This document shows positions 9,462 through 17,972 of a stretch of DNA of 64,000 bases, piece by piece. A program made the position numbers and the translations under genes. Origin of the DNA: Flavobacterium sp. MC2016-06 (GTDB lineage Bacteria; Bacteroidota; Bacteroidia; Flavobacteriales; Flavobacteriaceae); contig NZ_WMID02000010.1 in NCBI RefSeq assembly GCF_009711165.2, positions 103,836 through 167,835 on the forward strand, written 5' to 3'. The notes beneath the pieces are model-generated. The model made no database searches. It was not told the DNA's origin and saw only the letters and a list, made by a program, of their open reading frames with translations. Each line of letters opens with the position of its first letter. Positions within the stretch are counted from its first letter, which is position 1.

Positions 9462-10004
9462 TTAAACCTTTGTAACATGAGTGACATGTCTTTCTATGAA
9501 AGTTATTAATTCTTCCATATTTCTCTGATTGTTGTCTTTATTAGAAATTGTAATGATGTACCCATTTCTTTTTTTCACATAGAGAAAGAAAAAATCCTTT
9601 GTTAATATTGCTTTCTCTATTTCACTCCATTTATGAGCAAACTCACCTAGAGGTGAATGTACATGAATAAGAGAACTAGTAAAATTGAATTTATATTTAC
9701 TTATAAATGAATCAAATTTCAGCAGTTTTTTTGCTAGTCTAAAAATCAGTTTACAAATTGTATTTACAAATGAGTACTGAATCAACAAAAAAAATATAAT
9801 AAGTATCAAACTTCTTATAATCCATTGCATCATATCATTATTATGATCCACTCTAAAAAAATCAAACAGAATTAACAAAAACAAAATCAAAGAAGAGATA
9901 GTGGTTACTCTTTCTTTATAAAGATGTTTAAAATACATCTTGTTGAGTTTTCGTATTTCAGAAATATTCAATTCAAATTCCAACGAAAAGTCAGGCATAT
10001 TCAT
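9462..10004 (-). CDS. YcxB-like two-helix membrane protein
   Basis: 180 residues with two adjacent membrane segments (about residues 36-50 and 64-82) and a C-terminal beta-rich domain (SLIHVHSPLGEFAHKWSEIEKAILTKDFFFLYVKK) as in YcxB-like proteins. These are small bacterial membrane proteins of unknown role with a PH-like cytoplasmic domain. Both ATG codons at the start (residues 1 and 3) are possible. It is divergent to the histidine kinase across a 447-bp gap. Confidence 0.65.
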   Translation of the reverse strand: MNMPDFSLEFELNISEIRKLNKMYFKHLYKERVTTISSLILFLLILFDFFRVDHNNDMMQWIIRSLILIIFFLLIQYSFVNTICKLIFRLAKKLLKFDSFISKYKFNFTSSLIHVHSPLGEFAHKWSEIEKAILTKDFFFLYVKKRNGYIITISNKDNNQRNMEELITFIERHVTHVTKV

Positions 10005-10451
10005 AACACTTACATTAATTTTTAACCTCTTAGTTACCGATTACTTTGTTTTTCAATCTTTTATCAGAAATTCATCAAATAAAGATAGAAAGCAAAAATA
10101 CCTCAAGAGAAAGCATTAAGTAGTCCACATAAAGCCATTATAATGTCAAAATAAGCTTTATTTCATGAAAGCATTTACAAGTCCTTTTATAAATAAAAGA
10201 GATTTAGCAAAACCCAAAATCACAACAGAAAAAAGGTGATTTTTGCACAAAATATTATTTTTTCACTACCAAAAACAAGCTAAAAAAAATACCTCGAAAA
10301 GTTAAAAAAGTATCATTATAAGATTAAAGGAATGAAATCTATTTATTTTATTTTCAAATAGTTAAATAAAAATATATTTTAATATCATAACTAAAATATA
10401 TAGTTACTTTTGGCATTAATTTAAAATTTATTGTAAAAAAAATCCTTCAAA
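10005..10451. promoter_or_regulatory. Divergent gap between the YcxB-like gene and the kinase
   Basis: A 447-bp AT-rich gap without a gene. A -7 box TACTTTTG lies at 10405-10412, 40 bp before the kinase start; no good -33 TTG precedes it. On the minus strand GG-N10-GC (TGGACTACTTAATGC) at 10126-10113 is a weak sigma-54 promoter candidate for the YcxB-like gene. Nothing else stands out. Confidence 0.45.
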
Positions 10452-11543
10452 ATGAAACTTGCTTCTATCGAAGAAAAACTCAAAGAAAGAATTAAAGAGC
10501 TAACCTGCCTTTATGAGATTTCACAAATAATATCTCAATCAAATTCTGTAAATAATCAGGTCTTACAAGAAATAATTTTAAGCACAAAAAAAGCTTGGCA
10601 TTATAATGATGAGGCGATAATTGAAATCCAAATTTTAGATTCTAATTTATCAACATCAATTATAAACGAACAGACCGTTTATCAAACTAGCCCGATAACT
10701 ATCACCAAAAACAACATTGGCTATATTAAAGTGCATTATCCGCGGAGCAGATTTACTGAAGATTATTTTTTAGCAGACGAACAAAAACTACTCGATACTA
10801 TTGCCCATGAGATTGCTAATTTTATTGAAAAACATCAAATTTTAGAAAAAACGACTTTATTAAATCAAACCATCGAACGGATGGACCGTTTGAATATTTT
10901 TGGCCAAATGACAGCTGGAATATCTCACGAACTCAATACTACTTTAGGCAATATATTGGGATTTGCAGAACTTATTAAAATAAATAATGCTGATCCTGAA
11001 ATTGATTCTGATATTTCAATAATTATAAATGCAGCTATTTATTCTAGAGATGTTGTAAAAAAGCTAATGTATTTTTCAACCGAAATACCCCAACAATTAA
11101 AGCTCCAGCCTCTTCAACCTATTATAACTTTTGCTGTAGCCTTTTTGAAACCTAATTTTTTAAAAAAAGATATAAAAAGCGAGTTAATTTTTGAGGATAA
11201 TACACTGAATTCTAAAATCGATTCTGTGCAACTTACACAAGTCTTACTCAATTTACTACTAAATGCAATATATGCTTCTCCTAAAAAAAGCATCATTAGA
11301 ATAACAATTAAAAATGATACTAAAAACTTATTTATAACAATAGAAGATCATGGAACAGGGATTCCCGAAAATATTAAACAAAAAATATTTGATCCCTTTT
11401 TTACAACTAAGCCAATAAATGAAGGATACGGGCTTGGATTAAGTGTTGTTTATAGTATTATCAAGAGTCACAATGGAGAAATATTCGTAAAAGATAATTT
11501 ACCTACTGGAACTATTTTTATAATAAAACTACCTATACAATAA
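10452..11543 (+). CDS. Soluble sensor histidine kinase (partner of sigma-54 regulator)
   Basis: 363 residues without a membrane segment. Residues 10-140 look like a GAF-type sensor. The HisKA box MTAGISHELNTT carries the phosphoacceptor His159. The ATPase domain shows the N box LLLNAIYASP, the G1 box DHGTGIP, an FDPFFTTKP F box and GYGLGLSVV. The stop codon overlaps the start of the next gene by one base (TAATG), which shows translational coupling with the sigma-54 response regulator. The cytoplasmic location suggests an intracellular signal. The ligand is unknown. Confidence 0.9.
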   Translation: MKLASIEEKLKERIKELTCLYEISQIISQSNSVNNQVLQEIILSTKKAWHYNDEAIIEIQILDSNLSTSIINEQTVYQTSPITITKNNIGYIKVHYPRSRFTEDYFLADEQKLLDTIAHEIANFIEKHQILEKTTLLNQTIERMDRLNIFGQMTAGISHELNTTLGNILGFAELIKINNADPEIDSDISIIINAAIYSRDVVKKLMYFSTEIPQQLKLQPLQPIITFAVAFLKPNFLKKDIKSELIFEDNTLNSKIDSVQLTQVLLNLLLNAIYASPKKSIIRITIKNDTKNLFITIEDHGTGIPENIKQKIFDPFFTTKPINEGYGLGLSVVYSIIKSHNGEIFVKDNLPTGTIFIIKLPIQ

Positions 11544-12877
11544 TGCAAATGAGCTTAAAGAAAAAAAATATACTAATTGTTGATGACAATTATGATATGC
11601 TTGATTTAATGCAGCGCCATCTTAAAGGTTTTAATTACAATACATACAAAGCATCTTCTGCAAACGAAGCAATTGAGGTATTAAAATATGCATCAATTGA
11701 TTTATTGATTACAGATCTCAATATGCCAGACACTAATGGTTTTGAATTAATAAAATACAGCAAAGAGCATTATCCAATATTACCTACTTTGATTATAACC
11801 GGAATGCCTACTATAGAAAATGCTGTTAATGCCATAAAAACTGGGGCTTCAGATTATTTAGTTAAACCTTTTACAAGCGATGAACTTTACCAGACCATAA
11901 ACCGCTCTGTTTTAAAAAACACAAATGACTCTTATCTTTCAAATCCAGTTACATCTGTATCAGAAGAAATAAATTATGCCGGCATCGATGGACGCTCGGA
12001 GCAATTTAAAAATCTGGTTGATATAATTGAACGTGTAAAAAACAACAAAGTAAATGTTTTAATTGAAGGAGAAAGCGGCACTGGTAAAGAACTTATTGCA
12101 AGAGCTATTCATACTAAGGGCTCTTTGGCAAATATGCCTTTTATTTGTATTAATTGCGGCGGAATACCTGAAACCTTAATTGAGTCTGAGCTATTCGGAC
12201 ATACAAAAGGTGCTTTTACAGGCGCTAAGGAATCTAGAATTGGGCTGTTTCAGGCGGCTTCTGGCGGTACTATATTTTTAGATGAAATTGGCAATGCTCC
12301 ATTGTTTCTGCAAACAAAACTCTTGCGGGTAATACAAGAGAAAGAAATTACAAAAATTGGAGCAGTAAATACCGAAAAAATAGATGTTAGAATAATATGC
12401 GCTACCAATAGTGATCTTCACAAAATGGTACTCGATGGTACTTTTAGAGAAGACTTATATTATAGAATTAATGTTATAAATATAAAAACAACCCCCTTAA
12501 GAGAAAGAAAAGAAGACATTATTTTTTTAGTAAATACTTTTATTAAAAAATACGCCATAGAATATCACAAGCCAAGCATCAAGATTAATGAAAAAATAAA
12601 TGATATTTTATTACGCTATTCTTGGCCAGGTAATATTAGAGAGCTCGAAAACATAATTCAGAGAATGATCATTATGACCGATGATATTATCGACCTACAA
12701 CATGTACCTAAACAGCTAAAATATCATATTCCAGAAAAAACAGAACCTTTTAAATCTTTAAGGGAATATGAAAAGGATCAAATTTTAAAAATATTAGCAG
12801 CCGTTGATAACAACAAAACTAAAGCTGCCAAAATTTTACAAATAGACCGCAAAACTTTAAATCAAAAAATAATATAA
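11543..12877 (+). CDS. NtrC-family sigma-54-dependent response regulator
   Basis: 444 residues. A receiver domain (about 8-125; acidic pair in ILIVDDN, phospho-Asp58 in LLITDLNMP, switch Lys in YLVKPF) is followed by an AAA+ domain (about 145-375) with Walker A GESGTGKE, an intact sigma-54 contact loop GAFTGA, Walker B GGTIFLDEIGNA and an R-finger region. A Fis-type helix-turn-helix (NNKTKAAKILQIDRKTL) ends the protein. A second ATG two codons in (MSLKKK) is an alternative start. It should activate sigma-54 promoters on phosphorylation by the preceding kinase. A matching promoter lies just downstream. Confidence 0.93.
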   Translation: MQMSLKKKNILIVDDNYDMLDLMQRHLKGFNYNTYKASSANEAIEVLKYASIDLLITDLNMPDTNGFELIKYSKEHYPILPTLIITGMPTIENAVNAIKTGASDYLVKPFTSDELYQTINRSVLKNTNDSYLSNPVTSVSEEINYAGIDGRSEQFKNLVDIIERVKNNKVNVLIEGESGTGKELIARAIHTKGSLANMPFICINCGGIPETLIESELFGHTKGAFTGAKESRIGLFQAASGGTIFLDEIGNAPLFLQTKLLRVIQEKEITKIGAVNTEKIDVRIICATNSDLHKMVLDGTFREDLYYRINVINIKTTPLRERKEDIIFLVNTFIKKYAIEYHKPSIKINEKINDILLRYSWPGNIRELENIIQRMIIMTDDIIDLQHVPKQLKYHIPEKTEPFKSLREYEKDQILKILAAVDNNKTKAAKILQIDRKTLNQKII

Positions 12878-12994
12878 AAGTGAGTAAATATTCCTCTAGT
12901 GGTAATTTATTACTATGTGGAATTTGAAGGGATTTGCTTTTTTTAAATTATAAGAATTTGATTATACAATAATTACCTTTTCTATAAAATTTTA

Positions 12995-13008
12995 GGCACA
13001 TCTTTTGC
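12995..13008 (+). promoter_or_regulatory. Sigma-54 (-24/-12) promoter
   Basis: AGGCACATCTTTTGCC places GG at 12995-12996 and GC at 13007-13008 with exactly ten bases between, and keeps the GGCAC and TTGC cores of the consensus TGGCACG-N4-TTGC. Only the leading T is A. It lies 118 bp after the sigma-54 activator gene and upstream of the tandem AraC genes. Confidence 0.75.
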
Positions 13009-13112
13009 CTTTAAAAGACAAATTAGTATCAGAATAAAACTACAACACTATTAATACATACTATTAGGTTGATAATATTTTGATAAACTAAAATTTATCT
13101 AAATACGAGTTA

Positions 13113-13214
13113 ATGCAAATGAGAAATAAAAAACACAAAATAGTTTCGATTTTAATCTTGCCTAAAATTGTCTGCTCAATTTTAGTTCGCAAAATAGAAA
13201 ATAAAAATTTCTAA
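13113..13214 (+). CDS. Possible 33-residue leader peptide
   Basis: ATG to TAA frame of 33 codons starting MQMRNKKHKIVSILILPKIV, with a basic N-terminus and a hydrophobic middle. It lies about 90 bp after the predicted sigma-54 start site and inside an imperfect inverted repeat. There is no homology support. It could be a small hydrophobic peptide, or chance in AT-rich leader RNA. Confidence 0.2.
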   Translation: MQMRNKKHKIVSILILPKIVCSILVRKIENKNF

Positions 13215-13376
13215 ACTAAATCTCTAACTCATTTGAGCATTATGAATTCTTAATAATTGAATAAAGCAAAAAAATAGTTTTCAATTTGTTTTTACACACA
13301 AAAAGAACAAAAATACTGATAATCAGTTAATTAATTAACAAAAAGCATTAACTTTATATGATAAAATCCACGTCTT

Positions 13377-14357
13377 ATGAAAATAATTGAACACTCATAT
13401 AGTGCAGACTTAAGTTGGGTAGAATCTTTTGCGAAACAATTTGGAGGAAAAGTCGAAGGGAATTTTATTATAGTACCAGAAGAATATCAAACTGGTACTC
13501 GATACTTTATAGATTGTGGAGAGGGAATTATTGCCTATTACCTCAATGTTACCTACAAAAAAAATATTCATTTAATACAAAAAAATTCAACTAACGATTT
13601 TGTTGGTTTTTATTATAACTTGACAGATGGAGAAGCAAGTGTTACAGGAGAAAATTTTGTTTATGAAGTTGGAAGATGGCAGTATAATTTAGCCGTTATA
13701 GACGGAACTTTAGAATCTACATACAAAGTAAAATCAGGAAGTTCTACATATGCGCTCTGCATTTTTATAAAAAAAAGCAATATTGAAGCTTATGCAAAAA
13801 AGAACAACATTACATTTCAGAATATTGATAAAATAGTTGATCCTTCTAAAAATACAATTATACGTTTTGACAGAATGAGCAGTGAAAGTTTTCATTTACT
13901 AAATGATTTACGCAAACTTAAAGTAGGCGGTCCCATATTTGACTTAAACCTAATAGGAACTGTGCACATGTTAATTTCTAATTACCTAAAAAAAATAGCC
14001 AGTAATCGTATTATAATACAAACCGTTAATCAATCAGATCTTGCTAACATTATTAAAATTCAAATGTATTTGATTGAGAATATTCAAAATCATTTTCCTA
14101 GTATCAAATTTATGGCAAGTCAGGCTAATATGTCTGAATCTAAATTTAAAAATTTATTCAAAAAAATTACAGGAAATACACCTAGCTCTTTCTTTATGGA
14201 CAACAAATTACTTTTAGCCAAAGAATTACTAGAAAAAAAACAGTTAACCATAACCCAGATTTCCGATCAGCTCAATTTTACAAACAACTCTTATTTTGCT
14301 TCAAAATTTAAATTCCATTTTGGTATGTCTCCAAAAGCCTTTATCAAACAATTGTAA
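13377..14357 (+). CDS. AraC-family regulator with an uncharacterised N-terminal sensor domain (copy 1)
   Basis: 326 residues. The C-terminal 80 residues form an AraC/XylS double helix-turn-helix (MSESKFKNLFKKITGNTPSSFF, then ITQISDQLNFTNNSYFASKFK and GMSPKAF). The N-terminal 230 residues are mostly beta and do not look like the usual AraC cupin. They begin KIIEHSYSADLSWVESFAKQFGGKV. The same layout is repeated in the next gene, 48 bp downstream. Ligand and targets cannot be read from sequence. The upstream sigma-54 promoter suggests control by the adjacent two-component system. Confidence 0.85.
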   Translation: MKIIEHSYSADLSWVESFAKQFGGKVEGNFIIVPEEYQTGTRYFIDCGEGIIAYYLNVTYKKNIHLIQKNSTNDFVGFYYNLTDGEASVTGENFVYEVGRWQYNLAVIDGTLESTYKVKSGSSTYALCIFIKKSNIEAYAKKNNITFQNIDKIVDPSKNTIIRFDRMSSESFHLLNDLRKLKVGGPIFDLNLIGTVHMLISNYLKKIASNRIIIQTVNQSDLANIIKIQMYLIENIQNHFPSIKFMASQANMSESKFKNLFKKITGNTPSSFFMDNKLLLAKELLEKKQLTITQISDQLNFTNNSYFASKFKFHFGMSPKAFIKQL

Positions 14358-14405
14358 TTAAATCTTCCCTAACAAAAATTTAGAAATCTAAAATCAAACC
14401 TTTTC

Positions 14406-15404
14406 ATGAAAAAAATTACTTATTCCGGCACACTAACACCCGAATGTCTATATGAAATGGCAGAAGGCTTGGATACTAAAGTCGTTGATGATAAAATAGC
14501 TTATATTCCTAAAGAACTAGGCTCTGGAAATATTTATTTTACTCAAATTACACCAGATATCTCCGGAATCTTTTTTGATGTTACATTTGATAGTCCTGTA
14601 AAGATAACCCGACTGGGTTCTGATAATGAATTCTTTATTTTTCATTATGACCTAAGTGAACATGTGAATTTAATAAAAATTAACAATACCGATTATCAAA
14701 TTGGAGCCTTTGATCAATTAGATCTTGCCATAATGGATAATATTCTGGAAAGCTCTTTTAAACCAGCTGTAAACGAAAGAACTATTGCAATTCGTCTGTT
14801 TGTTAATAAAAGTATACTTAACGATTTTATAAAAAAGTATACAGCCAAAAAAGAAACAAAACAAAAGAAAGAAAATGGAAAACCTTCATTTTATCATTAT
14901 GGTAATATTGACAGTAATAGTATTCTATTAATTCAATCTATTAAAAATAAACCTGTAAGTGATTTATCTTTTGAATCTCTTCTTAAAGGTATTTCGCTAA
15001 AATTATTGGGCAATTTCTTTAACAAATTTTATAATACAGATTTAAATAAAAACAACATCACAGAAATTGAAAACGAATCGATTATAAAAACAAAAGAATA
15101 TCTGCAAAACAATTTAAACGGACCTTTTCCTTCTGTAACGTTTTTAGCTGCAATGGCTGGCATGTCTGAGTCTAAATACAAAGCATTATTTAAAAAATGC
15201 TTTGATACAACTCCAAACAATTTTTTTATTGTAGAAAAAATGCGGCTTGGAAAAGAACTTTTAGAAAGTGGCGAATATTATACAATAACCGAAATTCTTT
15301 ATGAATTAAACTATAGTAAACTCAGTTATTTTACATCTAAATACTATGAAATCTTTAATAGAAAACCTTCTGAAGATTTCTTAAAAAGAAGACATGAACA
15401 TTAA
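14406..15404 (+). CDS. AraC-family regulator, tandem paralogue (copy 2)
   Basis: 332 residues, homologous over its whole length to the preceding gene. Compare MKKITYSGTLTPECLYEMAEG at the start, the QLDLAIMDNILESSF segment against QYNLAVIDGTLESTY, and the C-terminal helix-turn-helix MSESKYKALFKKCFDTTPNNFF. It has a lysine-rich insertion in the middle (about residues 148-160, KKYTAKKETKQKKENGK) that copy 1 lacks. Divergence is high, so the duplication is old and the copies probably sense or bind different things. A strong terminator follows. Confidence 0.85.
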   Translation: MKKITYSGTLTPECLYEMAEGLDTKVVDDKIAYIPKELGSGNIYFTQITPDISGIFFDVTFDSPVKITRLGSDNEFFIFHYDLSEHVNLIKINNTDYQIGAFDQLDLAIMDNILESSFKPAVNERTIAIRLFVNKSILNDFIKKYTAKKETKQKKENGKPSFYHYGNIDSNSILLIQSIKNKPVSDLSFESLLKGISLKLLGNFFNKFYNTDLNKNNITEIENESIIKTKEYLQNNLNGPFPSVTFLAAMAGMSESKYKALFKKCFDTTPNNFFIVEKMRLGKELLESGEYYTITEILYELNYSKLSYFTSKYYEIFNRKPSEDFLKRRHEH

Positions 15405-15412
15405 TTTAAAAC

Positions 15413-15446
15413 AAAAAGTGAGAGAACATAAATTCTCTCACTTTTT
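15413..15446 (+). terminator. Terminator of the AraC pair
   Basis: Perfect 14-bp stem: AAAAAGTGAGAGAA at 15413-15426 pairs with TTCTCTCACTTTTT at 15433-15446 around the loop CATAAA. The symmetric A/T tails let it act on both strands. Confidence 0.9.
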
Positions 15447-15646
15447 AAAATTTTAATAGTAAAACCAAAATTTTGAAAAAAACAAAAACACTAACACTAA
15501 AAAATATTGGTATATATTATTACTGCAAATGTCCTCTTAATTTAAAATAACAATTACCCTAAAAAGTCATTAAACTCTTAAGATAAGACATCATTGCGTG
15601 AAAATTTATTTTCAAATAATTTTGATATAAATCTGAAAAAGTACTT

Positions 15647-16390
15647 TTACTTAATTCCTTTTTGAAGCTTTTCTAGTAAAGGATTTTCTGAAATTTTGAT
15701 TTGATTTACAACAATCTGAGCTATTTCTGTCGCACCTTTTAATGACAAGTGTGTATCATCATCTTTGGCCGTTTTATAAAACGGATTTTCTCCTTCTTTA
15801 AAATGCAAATGCAGTAACTTCGATTTTTCTGGACCATAAGATTGTTCTAATAATTCTGTGTAGTATTCTAAGTCTATAAAAGGCACTTTATACTCTTGTG
15901 CAACTAATCTTGTTTCTAACGGATAATCTCCGTGTGTAGGCACTAATACACCTTTCTCATTAAAATTGCGTCTCGCTATAGAAGTAAGCAATATCGGAAT
16001 TGCTCCTTTCTCTCTGCTTTCTTTTACAAAGCGAATTAAATTGTATCTATAACTTGTATGAGGATTTGTATAACGTGTTGAGTCTTCTATTTTCTCATCG
16101 TTATGTCCAAATTCGATAAAAACGTAATCTCCTTTTTTTAGTTTTTTGCAAACAGAATCCCAGCGCTTTTCATTAATAAAACTCTTTGTGCTTCTGCCAT
16201 TTAATGCTTTATTTTCTATTACAATATTGGCTGTAAAAAAAGACTGCAGCACTTGTGCCCAGCCATGCTCTGGATTGTTTTCTGGATCTTTTTTATTTGC
16301 CATCGTCGAATCGCCGATACAATAAACCGTTGTTTTCTGTGCAAAACAAGTCATTGAAAACATGAAGATAATTAGTAGATAATATTTCAT
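15647..16390 (-). CDS. Rhamnogalacturonan acetylesterase (SGNH hydrolase, CE12-like)
   Basis: 247 residues with a signal peptide ending near CFAQ (residues 1-18). The SGNH blocks are present: GDSTMANK with the nucleophile Ser28, N in ENKALNGRS, FGHND, and DDTHLS with the catalytic Asp-x-x-His near residue 225. CE12 enzymes remove acetyl groups from rhamnogalacturonan so that lyases and hydrolases can act. It is the last gene of the minus-strand pectin locus, 124 bp after the GH28 gene. Related acetylxylan esterases share the fold, so the substrate rests partly on context. Confidence 0.88.
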   Translation of the reverse strand: MKYYLLIIFMFSMTCFAQKTTVYCIGDSTMANKKDPENNPEHGWAQVLQSFFTANIVIENKALNGRSTKSFINEKRWDSVCKKLKKGDYVFIEFGHNDEKIEDSTRYTNPHTSYRYNLIRFVKESREKGAIPILLTSIARRNFNEKGVLVPTHGDYPLETRLVAQEYKVPFIDLEYYTELLEQSYGPEKSKLLHLHFKEGENPFYKTAKDDDTHLSLKGATEIAQIVVNQIKISENPLLEKLQKGIK

Positions 16391-16514
16391 TTTAAAACTT
16401 AATTATGAATTTAGATTTTAGATTTTTCGAAACTTGATTAACCGCAAGGTTCGCCAAGGTTTACAGAATGAACGCTGCCTTTTTATACCTCTTTAAACTA
16501 GTAACTTAAAAACT

Positions 16515-17867
16515 TTATTTGGCCGCTGTTGGAACCGTTGCTTTTTTTCCGATAAAAACATCTGTCATTACAACATTATCAGCATTTTCATTAGAAATTG
16601 CATTTTTGGCCCATTTGATTTCGATATTGTTTAAAGATATATTTCTGATTTTCTTCTCGGGAAATCCTTGTATTACAATACCCGATTCTGTTGCTTTATT
16701 GCAGGTAATATTCGAAAAATGAACATTAGATATGTCCGATTGAAAACCACTGCCCTCACCGTGATAATTGGCCGTGATATACAAACAATCTTCAACTTCG
16801 TCTAATTGTATATTTCTAACAAAAATATTTTTAATATAACCGCCTCTATCGGCATTGGTTTTAATGTAAATTCCTCTTTTTAAATATCCGACAGTTTTAC
16901 AATTCTCTACAAAAACATTCTGTACTCCAGCAGACATTTCGCTTCCTAAAACTACGCCGTGAAGTCCTTTAAAATTACAATTTCTAATTACGATATTCTC
17001 ACTTGGTGTCGCAGCATTTGCTCTTCCTTCATGATCTCTTCCTGCTTTAACAGCTACATTATCATCTCCGTTATCAAAATTCACATTCTCTATCAAAACA
17101 TCTTTTGCGTATTCGGGATCAATACCGTCGTTATTGTAATTTAATGATTTATAACTCACGCCTCGAACGGTAATACTTTCTGATTTTAGGAGATGTAAAC
17201 ACCAAAACGGAGAATTTTCGATATGTACATTTTCCACCAATACATTTTTACAATTAAAAAACTGAATCATCTGCGGACGCAAAAAATAACCGTCACCCAA
17301 TTTTCTATCTTTCAGCGCCACATTGTTGTGATTCATATCTCGACTTAACTCTTTCCCCGCATTTTCTTTGGCTTTAAAACTTTTCCAAGTCTTTCCTCCT
17401 TCTCCATCTATAGTCCCTTCACCTGTAATGGCAATATTAGTGCATTCATACGCATATATAAGCGGACTGTAATTATAGAGCATTGTGCCTTCCCAACTTG
17501 TTAAAACCATTGGTAAATAATCTTCTGGTTTATCGCTGAATTTTATTTTTGCTCCTTTTTCTATTTTCAAATTAACATTGCTTACAAAATGAATGGGTCC
17601 ATTAATTTTGTAAATTCCTTTTGGGACAATTATAGTTCCTCCTTTATTCTTCTTACACAATGCCATTGCTTTATCAAAAGCCACTTTATTGTTAGTAGTA
17701 GAATCTCCTTTTGCGCCAACTTTTAAAACATTTATTTGAAAAGCAGGAATAACCGGAAGTTTTATTCTATTGACAATTGAATCTACTTTTGCTGACGGAA
17801 ACTGATTATTCTGCGCAAAAGAAATACAAGAAATCAAAAGAAAAAAAAGGTATTTTAAATTCGTCAT
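16515..17867 (-). CDS. GH28 family glycosidase (polygalacturonase-like), divergent active site
   Basis: 450 residues with a short export signal (LLISCISFAQ; a lipobox LISC also fits, so the signal type is uncertain) and a parallel beta-helix. GH28 active-site motifs are NNDGIDPEY, GDDNVAVKAG and LHGVVLGSE. The usual Arg-Ile-Lys motif reads Tyr-Ile-Lys (RGIYIKTN), whereas the other GH28 in this locus keeps RIKTN. It should hydrolyse galacturonate-containing chains, but the change points to a different subsite, for example exo-action or rhamnogalacturonan or xylogalacturonan. It is 105 bp after the PL10-CE8 gene. Confidence 0.87.
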   Translation of the reverse strand: MTNLKYLFFLLISCISFAQNNQFPSAKVDSIVNRIKLPVIPAFQINVLKVGAKGDSTTNNKVAFDKAMALCKKNKGGTIIVPKGIYKINGPIHFVSNVNLKIEKGAKIKFSDKPEDYLPMVLTSWEGTMLYNYSPLIYAYECTNIAITGEGTIDGEGGKTWKSFKAKENAGKELSRDMNHNNVALKDRKLGDGYFLRPQMIQFFNCKNVLVENVHIENSPFWCLHLLKSESITVRGVSYKSLNYNNDGIDPEYAKDVLIENVNFDNGDDNVAVKAGRDHEGRANAATPSENIVIRNCNFKGLHGVVLGSEMSAGVQNVFVENCKTVGYLKRGIYIKTNADRGGYIKNIFVRNIQLDEVEDCLYITANYHGEGSGFQSDISNVHFSNITCNKATESGIVIQGFPEKKIRNISLNNIEIKWAKNAISNENADNVVMTDVFIGKKATVPTAAK

Positions 17868-17918
17868 TTTAATATTATTTTCAAATTTTACAGCAAACTA
17901 CACTATCCATATTTCTTT

Positions 17919-17945
17919 CCTGCAAGGTTTCCAAAACCTTGCAGG
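17919..17945. repeat. 27-bp intergenic palindrome
   Basis: CCTGCAAGGTTT-cca-AAACCTTGCAGG is a perfect inverted repeat in the gap between the PL10-CE8 and GH28 genes. It has the same plan (CCTxxxxGGTTTT centre) as the palindromes at 21607, 21670, 63533 and 63858. Confidence 0.85.
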
Positions 17946-17972
17946 ATATATATCATACATTCAATCAAATTC

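Larger units (their letters stand above)
12878..13376. other. 499-bp leader region between the sigma-54 regulator and the AraC pair
   Basis: This gap holds the sigma-54 promoter at 12995-13008, a 33-codon reading frame at 13113-13214 and a perfect 9-bp hairpin CTAAAATTG/CAATTTTAG at 13162-13185. It also has an imperfect inverted pair (TAATGCAAATGAG at 13111-13123 with CTCATTTGAGCATTA at about 13229-13243) enclosing both. If transcription starts near 13020, the AraC mRNA has a leader of about 350 nt. Confidence 0.5.

Noticed and set aside
12889..12924. Sigma-54 promoter in TGTGGAATTTGAAGGGATTTGC
   Set aside because: GG and GC are separated by 15 bases, not the required 10.
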